In this document: positions 59,596-64,000 of the stretch, one piece after another
How positions within the stretch are numbered: the first letter of the stretch is position 1
Layout of the letters: each line of letters starts with the position of its first letter
From: Gammaproteobacteria bacterium
GTDB lineage: Bacteria; Pseudomonadota; Gammaproteobacteria; Eutrophobiales; Eutrophobiaceae
Length of the DNA stretch: 64,000 bases
Reading direction: 5' to 3'
NCBI GenBank assembly: GCA_026710545.1
Contig: JAPOQU010000096.1
Span: 32,486-96,485 of the forward strand
Notes under the pieces: model-generated
The model's database searches: none
What the model saw: the letters and a program-made list of their open reading frames with translations, nothing else
Told to the model about the DNA's origin: nothing
Translations under genes and position numbers: made by a program

Positions 59596-59775
59596 TCATT
59601 CGGCTTGTACTTCTTCCCTTGACGGCTGTTGTTTTTGTTTTTCCCAAATATCGGCCATCTTTCTTAGCGTGTTTTGTACACGTTCGCTACGAACCAAATC
59701 TTCGACCTTCACATACCGCCGACCCATGCTGGTTACGTAAATCGGTACGTTATAATCGGACCTGGATTCTTTCAT
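59596..59775 (-). CDS. Small unknown protein (59 residues)
   Basis: An ATG-led frame, MKESRSDYNVPIYVTSMGRR, then VKVEDLVRSERVQNTLRKMA and a Lys/Gln/Glu-rich tail. AGAGGA stands seven bases before the ATG. Basic-acidic composition without hydrophobic stretch suggests a small soluble or DNA-associated protein; I do not recognise it. The flanks 59495-59595 and 59776-59923 hold nothing else. Confidence 0.5.
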   Translation of the reverse strand: MKESRSDYNVPIYVTSMGRRYVKVEDLVRSERVQNTLRKMADIWEKQKQQPSREEVQAE

Positions 59776-59923
59776 TACATTTCCTCTGAGTGCTGATCAA
59801 GTAATTATTTTATCCTTGGTTTGCGACAAACCCGAGCTCGAAAGTACAACGAGTATAGCATAACAAGCGGGCCACAGCGTACCTGCTCTGCCAAAAATCC
59901 GGACGGGCGCAGATTTTCAAGTC

Positions 59924-60352
59924 CTAAAAAATACCGGGTTCCTGAATTAAATCCGAACATAGATGAATTAAGTGCGACCTGATCCAGTTGGCTAATTCCT
60001 CCTCATTGAGACTGCTCCCGGCAAGTGCCAGAAATACACTGAGCATCTCCTGGTCACTCGCTTCAAGGCTCATGCCGTTAACCATAATAAACAATTCGCA
60101 GAGAACTGCAGCGGTGCGTTTGTTGCCATCGACGAAGGGGTGATTTTTCGCTATCCCATAAGCCAGTGAGGCAGCCAGCGCGGCTAGATCAGGGGAAGGG
60201 TCGCCATAGGCGTAAAGCTGTTGCGGCCTTGCCAGGGCGGATTGTAAAAGTGACTTATCTCTTATACCAGCGCTGCCGCCGTGTTCGGTAATTTGTCTTG
60301 CATGTACGGCAATAACGAGTTCTTCGCTGATCCAGACCGGTCCATGCTTCAT
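59924..60352 (-). CDS. doc: Doc-type (death-on-curing) Fic toxin
   Basis: A 142-residue Fic/Doc protein. HPFVDGNKRTAAVLCELFIMVNG near residue 71 carries the nucleotide-binding HxFx(D/E)GNKR motif. Doc enzymes phosphorylate EF-Tu and halt translation. Start overlaps the antitoxin stop by four bases. The N-terminal RQITEHGGSAGIRDKSLLQSAL matches Doc. Complete length. Confidence 0.9.
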   Translation of the reverse strand: MKHGPVWISEELVIAVHARQITEHGGSAGIRDKSLLQSALARPQQLYAYGDPSPDLAALAASLAYGIAKNHPFVDGNKRTAAVLCELFIMVNGMSLEASDQEMLSVFLALAGSSLNEEELANWIRSHLIHLCSDLIQEPGIF

Positions 60353-60570
60353 TTGGCCAACTCACGAAGAAGATTTCGGCGCTTGCGCATAATATCTTCC
60401 GCAATCTCCATCTGCCGCTCAAATTCTTCGTCATACGGTGTGAGTTTGACGCCATCGGGTAATTCGACAGCGTAAAGTGAGTCCCCTTTGCCGACGCGAA
60501 GTTTCGCCAGCAGGTCTTTGGGTAAAACAACACCGGTCGAATTTCCGACTGTAGTGACTTTCAGGCGCAT
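60349..60570 (-). CDS. AbrB/MazE-type antitoxin of Doc
   Basis: A 73-residue SpoVT/AbrB swapped-hairpin protein: MRLKVTTVGNSTGVVLPKDL at the start and an acidic-basic helix tail for toxin binding. GGAGG stands seven bases before the ATG at 60570; the TTG-led start two codons upstream is rejected. It should repress the operon and bind Doc. AbrB-Doc pairs occur beside the classical Phd-Doc. Confidence 0.88.
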   Translation of the reverse strand: MRLKVTTVGNSTGVVLPKDLLAKLRVGKGDSLYAVELPDGVKLTPYDEEFERQMEIAEDIMRKRRNLLRELAK

Positions 60571-60786
60571 GAACAAACCTCCAAATTTATGTTATAACGT
60601 CAATTATAACAATCCAGAATTTGGAATCCAGTAAATCCCAATGCCAACGATGGGAATGGCGGTTACTGGAAGATGAGAACTCCGGGGCATTTCAGCGTCG
60701 ATATTTTGATAATTTAAGGGTGGTGCGTAATGTGTTGTCAGGTAATGTCTATAATTTCCGTTAAAATAGCTGAAGGAGATTACACT

Positions 60787-62067
60787 ATGTCTGAGCCGCT
60801 TTTCCTTTCTTTGAATTCTATTGAAGTTGCAAAACTGATTCGTACCGCACGACGTTCAGTATGTTTCGCAGCCCCTGGTATTCTTCAAGAACCTGCCAAG
60901 GCAATGGTGGACGTTGCTGCCCGGATTGGTCCGGAACTCGTCACCGTCTGCCTCGATTTCGATGAAAAGGTAATGAGAATGGGCTTCGGAGAAATGGAAG
61001 CAGTAAACTCTTTGCGTAAAGCCAATATTGAAGTGCGTACTGTTCATGGTATGCGGACGGGCCTCGTAATCGTTGACGGTGAGGGTTACATCTTTACGCC
61101 AACCGCTCTTTACCTGGAGGCCGAACACCGACCAATAGATGCGCCCAACGCCATGCGGCTCTCACAGGAACAAGCCAAAGAGGCCCTTGCAAGACTTTCT
61201 CCCGTCGCCAAGGCTATTGCCGCAGCGCACGCGGACACAGAAGAAGAACGAGAGCGGATATGCGAACAAGCTGTGGAGGTGCCTTCCGAACCGGTGGCGG
61301 ACCAGGAGATCAAGGAAGTTGAAAGACGATTAACCGAAACCCCGCCCGTTCAGTTTGACATTGAGCGTCAGGTGCGAGTCTATAGTTCGTACCTGCAATA
61401 TATCGAATTAGAGCTAAAGGGCGCAGCCTTACAACGCCGTCGACTGACTATCCCCCAAAGTGTTCTTGAGCTTGACGATAGCGAAGAATTACAAGACAGA
61501 TTGCGAACGACGTTTGAAGTCATTGAGAAAAACAGCCATATTTCATGGTCATCGGAACGGCTGGAAAATAATCTTAATTGGATTCGTGACGACTTGACCA
61601 AAAAGCTCCCCAACGGCGCCGGCCGTATTGTGCTCAAATCTGAGAAGCCGCAGCTGGATAAAAGACTGGAAGAATTCAGAAACGAGCTGGAACAACACCG
61701 GGAGCTGGTATGGGAAGAACTGCGAGAAACAATGGAGAAAGCTCTGGAACAAATCGTAAAGTATTATCTCCCGAGAATTATGGAATCACCCCCGGACGAC
61801 TTGTACTATCAAATTGGTCGCGATATGCCCGCGCCACCATCGATCGCGAGAGAGTGGCTTGACAGAAAACTCAAGCCTGTGTTCAAAAAAGCATTCGACA
61901 GATTGAAGTCTGATGTAGAGAAAATGCAGATCATTGTCCGGTATAAGGATGTTACGTACGAGACGCTGAATCGCGAGGATTTCTTGCAGTCAGTCCGAAA
62001 GGAATATCCGTACATCAACTGGGATCGAGCCCATGAGGAATATCGGGCGGCTGGTGAGAAAATATGA
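60787..62067 (+). CDS. Unknown protein with a PLD-like N-terminal fold and coiled-coil C-terminus
   Basis: A 426-residue soluble protein. Residues about 10-115 resemble a phospholipase-D-like fold (ARRSVCFAAPGIL, VTVCLDFDEKVMRMGFGEME, GLVIVDGEGYIFTPTALYLE) but lack the HKD catalytic motif. The rest is highly charged and helical (EELRETMEKALEQIVKYYLP), likely coiled coil. GGAG lies well placed before ATG 60787; the frame from 60730 is too early. A sensor or partner in a defence-type system is possible, but nothing here proves it. It stands between the Doc module and a small secreted protein. Confidence 0.6.
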   Translation: MSEPLFLSLNSIEVAKLIRTARRSVCFAAPGILQEPAKAMVDVAARIGPELVTVCLDFDEKVMRMGFGEMEAVNSLRKANIEVRTVHGMRTGLVIVDGEGYIFTPTALYLEAEHRPIDAPNAMRLSQEQAKEALARLSPVAKAIAAAHADTEEERERICEQAVEVPSEPVADQEIKEVERRLTETPPVQFDIERQVRVYSSYLQYIELELKGAALQRRRLTIPQSVLELDDSEELQDRLRTTFEVIEKNSHISWSSERLENNLNWIRDDLTKKLPNGAGRIVLKSEKPQLDKRLEEFRNELEQHRELVWEELRETMEKALEQIVKYYLPRIMESPPDDLYYQIGRDMPAPPSIAREWLDRKLKPVFKKAFDRLKSDVEKMQIIVRYKDVTYETLNREDFLQSVRKEYPYINWDRAHEEYRAAGEKI

Positions 62068-62209
62068 TGTCAATATTCAATTCATCAAGTGCGAATCTAC
62101 TACCCATTATCAACTTGCAATAACTCACTCAGCGGACGTATTCACCCTCACACCTGCCGGAAAGAACGGGCAAGGGCGGTTAATCCCCCTCCCCTTGACC
62201 TCCCCTGTT

Positions 62210-62497
62210 TCAGCGCCCCCGCCTTATGGCTTCCACGCCAATAGCTCCCTGAAGACAATCCTCCATCCTTACAGCACACAAGGCCGCCGCGACATTGCAG
62301 TCTGTAGCACTCTCAAAACCTTGCCAGTTTGCGCAGCTCACCATATCCGCCGCGCACTTCATAACGTCTACTACAATATCGCCCCCCTCCCTCGTGTATT
62401 CTACGTCATCTGTCCAATCCCAATCTTCCTCTTCGGCCCCCGCCGACCCGGCCAGAGCCAACAGTACGGCCAAGACAAGTATCAGATCTCTACCCAT
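62210..62497 (-). CDS. Small secreted Cys-containing protein
   Basis: A 95-residue exported protein. A signal peptide MGRDLILVLAVLLALAGSAG ends near residue 21. The mature part is acidic (EEEDWDWTDDVEY) and has five Cys (KCAADMVSCANW, DCNVAAALCAVRMEDC), suggesting disulfides. GGAGG precedes ATG 62497. The family is not recognised. The 142 bases on its 3' side (62068-62209) show no gene. Confidence 0.6.
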   Translation of the reverse strand: MGRDLILVLAVLLALAGSAGAEEEDWDWTDDVEYTREGGDIVVDVMKCAADMVSCANWQGFESATDCNVAAALCAVRMEDCLQGAIGVEAIRRGR

Positions 62498-62644
62498 CAG
62501 ATTTCCTCCAGCGTCAGGGGTTAAGTTGAACCGCACTGTATTCTTCTGGCGGCTGATTAATCATAGTTGCCAAGCGCCCCGCTGCCGCCTCGGCCCTGAT
62601 TTTGTAGGTATCCAATCGCGCTGGATAGCGATGAATATAAACGG

Positions 62645-62770
62645 TTGCGCCAACTGGATCAACAAGCGGCTTACGCTCATGAATTGCCTGAAACGGTCAT
62701 TAATGAACTGGGCACAGTACCCATTCCGGAAGAAAGCCACAGGTTTGATGACGAATATCATCACACATAA
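62645..62770 (+). pseudogene. Second copy of the 58477 small ORF, start lost
   Basis: From a TTG the frame reads LRQLDQQAAYAHELPETVI and ends HRFDDEYHHT, closely matching the ORF at 58477. No ATG or ribosome-binding site is present; the frame is open further upstream to 62600. The downstream frame TPKVGLVIGW then runs into a truncated DUF5615-like gene on the other strand. The gap 62498-62845 otherwise shows nothing. Confidence 0.45.
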
Positions 62771-62818
62771 TCGCTGATTGGGACAGAGACATTGACACCG
62801 AAAGTCGGCCTGGTTATT
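62651..62818 (+). repeat. 168-bp duplicated segment, copy 2
   Basis: Partner of 58516-58683, same orientation, 20 mismatches and no gaps by hand alignment. Homology stops abruptly at 62818, just before the truncated DUF5615-like gene. Confidence 0.85.
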
Positions 62819-62845
62819 GGATGGCACGCAGAAATCAACAGAAAC

Positions 62846-62968
62846 TTAGTCCAGTTCAAGAAAGGCAATATCTGCACTTTTTTCAACATCCTGAATAACG
62901 GACAGGTAGTTTTCCAAAAGAAAGCCGGCTAAACGGGGTGAAAGGTTTTCGTCAATGAGGAGTTTCAC
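62846..62968 (-). pseudogene. Internally deleted DUF5615 (PIN-like) toxin partner
   Basis: A 40-residue frame from GTG: KLLIDENLSPRLAGFLLE is the exact kind of start seen in DUF5615 PIN-like proteins, and SVIQDVEKSADIAFLELD is like their C-terminus. The middle 60 or so residues with the other acidic sites are missing. It overlaps the DUF433 gene by 17 bases in the usual antitoxin-toxin order. The toxin is therefore likely dead. Confidence 0.6.
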
Positions 62969-63191
62969 TTGGTTGCGCCACTTCGAATTTCCGTTCTCGG
63001 TCGGCGGCAAATGCCAAGCATGCTTTGATATCTTCTTGCTCTAAATCTGGAAAATCAGCCAGGATTTCCTGCTCTGTCATACCGGAAGCAAGATATTCGA
63101 GTACGTCATGGACAGCAATTCGTAAACCTCGAATACAGGGTTTGCCCCCGCGTTTTCCCGGTTCTGTCGTAATGCGCTCACGGTAAGACAT
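62952..63191 (-). CDS. DUF433 family antitoxin-like protein
   Basis: A 79-residue DUF433 protein with a winged-helix-like fold: ITTEPGKRGGKPCIRGLRI near residue 7 and YLASGMTEQEILADFPDLEQ near 33. These proteins pair with DUF5615 PIN-like toxins. The ATG at 63191 gives the standard length; an upstream ATG at 63254 adds 21 residues. The partner downstream is truncated. Confidence 0.75.
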   Translation of the reverse strand: MSYRERITTEPGKRGGKPCIRGLRIAVHDVLEYLASGMTEQEILADFPDLEQEDIKACLAFAADRERKFEVAQPSETPH

Positions 63192-63249
63192 GTATTCAGC
63201 CCGGTTGATATGTATATGGTGAAGCTCTGATGAGGTCAGAGGTTCAGAA

Positions 63250-63285
63250 TTCATCTGCGTTAATCTGCGTCATCTGCGGATGAAT
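63250..63285 (-). repeat. 36-bp CGCAGAT repeat, copy 2
   Basis: Inverted copy of 46811-46846, 34 of 36 bases identical by hand. It lies at the junction of the thioesterase stop and the DUF433 upstream region. Confidence 0.75.
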
Positions 63286-63763
63286 AAGGTTTTACCCTCA
63301 TCACACTGCCGACCTGTTCGGGCAATGGCAAAGAAGCGTGGCTTTGTTTGATCTCGGCCAGCCGGTCCAGGATCGGGGCCGGCATTTGCGTTACCCGTCT
63401 CCGGTTCATGTCCACGAACAGGCACAGCAGTTCACTGGTTGCGGCGAGGTAACCCTGTTCAGCGTGGTACATGCTGTGAAAATAATGGAAGCGTTTTGCA
63501 TCGTAACCCAGCAACTGGGTAGTTACGTATACTTCATCACCTTCCTTCACCTCACGGATATAATTGACGTGCATTTCCGCAGTGAAGGCGGAGACGTTGC
63601 CGGCAGCCCTGTATTCGGCGGTCAAACCCATGAAATCAAAGAAATCATCAGTGGCGCGGTCAAACACCAGGACGTAGTAGGCTACGTTCATGTGGCCGTT
63701 GTAATCAATCCATTCAGGAACTATCAAACCCTTATACAGTTTAAGCGGTGCTGGAATCGACAT
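63260..63763 (-). CDS. Acyl-CoA thioesterase (4HBT hot-dog family)
   Basis: A 167-residue hot-dog thioesterase. LIVPEWIDYNGHMNVAYYVL near residue 16 carries the catalytic Asp of the 4-hydroxybenzoyl-CoA thioesterase type, followed by EMHVNYIREVKEGDEVYV near 62. ATG 63763 is preferred over the TTG-led frame. The substrate is not readable; similar stand-alone proteins act on carnitine or betainyl thioesters. It is separated from the partial gene at the window edge by 90 bases. Confidence 0.82.
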   Translation of the reverse strand: MSIPAPLKLYKGLIVPEWIDYNGHMNVAYYVLVFDRATDDFFDFMGLTAEYRAAGNVSAFTAEMHVNYIREVKEGDEVYVTTQLLGYDAKRFHYFHSMYHAEQGYLAATSELLCLFVDMNRRRVTQMPAPILDRLAEIKQSHASLPLPEQVGSVMRVKPYSSADDAD

Positions 63764-63853
63764 GGGAAGTGTGAACCCGCAATGTCTCAATGCGGTGATG
63801 ATAATAGTTGCAGGGAGAAATCTTTGTTTTGCTCAGGCAGGTCTGTTCTATAT

Positions 63854-64000
63854 CTACAGCCACTTGATAAGGGCAGCAAAGGCAATAAACAGGGCGAGCA
63901 TTTTCCAGATAATCCGATTTTCCTGATCTTTCAATTTCATATCCAGGTAATCCCTGGTTACTATATCTGCGCCGTGTTCATTCATGGCGGATACAATCGC
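63854..64000 (-). CDS. Partial small protein with coiled coil and C-terminal membrane helix (DUF1640-like)
   Basis: Only the last 48 residues are visible, starting beyond base 64000. VTRDYLDMKLKDQENRIIWK is a short coiled-coil leading into a C-terminal hydrophobic segment (MLALFIAFAALIKWL). The arrangement resembles DUF1640-like coiled-coil membrane proteins. The start is off the window. Confidence 0.5.
   Translation of the reverse strand, partial: AIVSAMNEHGADIVTRDYLDMKLKDQENRIIWKMLALFIAFAALIKWL

Noticed and set aside
62295..62777. A 160-codon plus-strand frame
   Set aside because: It overlaps the signal-peptide gene on the opposite strand and the small duplicated ORF in another frame; no start signal or domain.

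Overview
The window looks like part of the chromosome of a gammaproteobacterium. The housekeeping block carA-carB-greA-rlmE-ftsH-glmM (38990-48041) has a proteobacterial order, and there are TonB-dependent, FadL-type and AraC-type genes. I cannot name the genus. Most gene functions below come from motifs and recalled family knowledge; no search was run.

Region 1 (1-23774) is a catabolic island for short alkenes and epoxides that depends on coenzyme M (CoM). A four-component soluble di-iron monooxygenase (beta, coupling, alpha, reductase; 17042 down to 13159) would epoxidise an alkene. An epoxyalkane:CoM transferase (11827-12939) would open the epoxide. Two short-chain dehydrogenases with the residue signatures of the S- and R-hydroxypropyl-CoM dehydrogenases (10626-11396 and 18812-19564) would oxidise the product, and a 2-ketopropyl-CoM carboxylase (17241-18815) would cleave and carboxylate it. 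The same island makes its own CoM (ComA-like synthase, two aspartase/fumarase-superfamily lyases and a PLP enzyme, 3163-7912). It also carries a second set of thioester genes: a CoA-transferase pair, an ADP-forming acyl-CoA synthetase, a CoA-disulfide-reductase-like flavoprotein and an acylating aldehyde dehydrogenase. These resemble genes of actinobacterial ethene/vinyl chloride loci. The locus therefore seems to combine the propene (carboxylating) and ethene (thioester) branches. A MEDS-domain regulator (19610-20410) and a shared AT-rich motif upstream of four transcription units suggest common control. A FadL-type porin (22226-23674) probably admits the substrate.

Region 2 (23748-36104) is mixed accessory content: an AraC regulator, nitrilase, TonB receptor, HigB/HigA-like toxin-antitoxin pair, aromatic-hydroxylase-type flavoprotein, Sel1 protein, DeoD, a sulfatase with a stray 5'-nucleotidase segment at its N-terminus, and an MFS transporter.

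Region 3 (36105-48041) is core metabolism: DUF1015-serA, glmM (apparently starting at ATT), ftsH, rlmE, greA, carB and carA.

Region 4 (48236-64000) is a plastic accessory zone. It holds toxin-antitoxin modules and fragments (BrnT, HigBA, VapBC-like, AbrB-Doc, DUF433/DUF5615), a chimeric antitoxin-ATPase-helicase ORF, a low-GC GIY-YIG gene, a 168-bp duplication, the long helicase lhr carrying repeat insertions, and several unknown genes. I saw no tRNA, rRNA, complete insertion sequence or CRISPR array.
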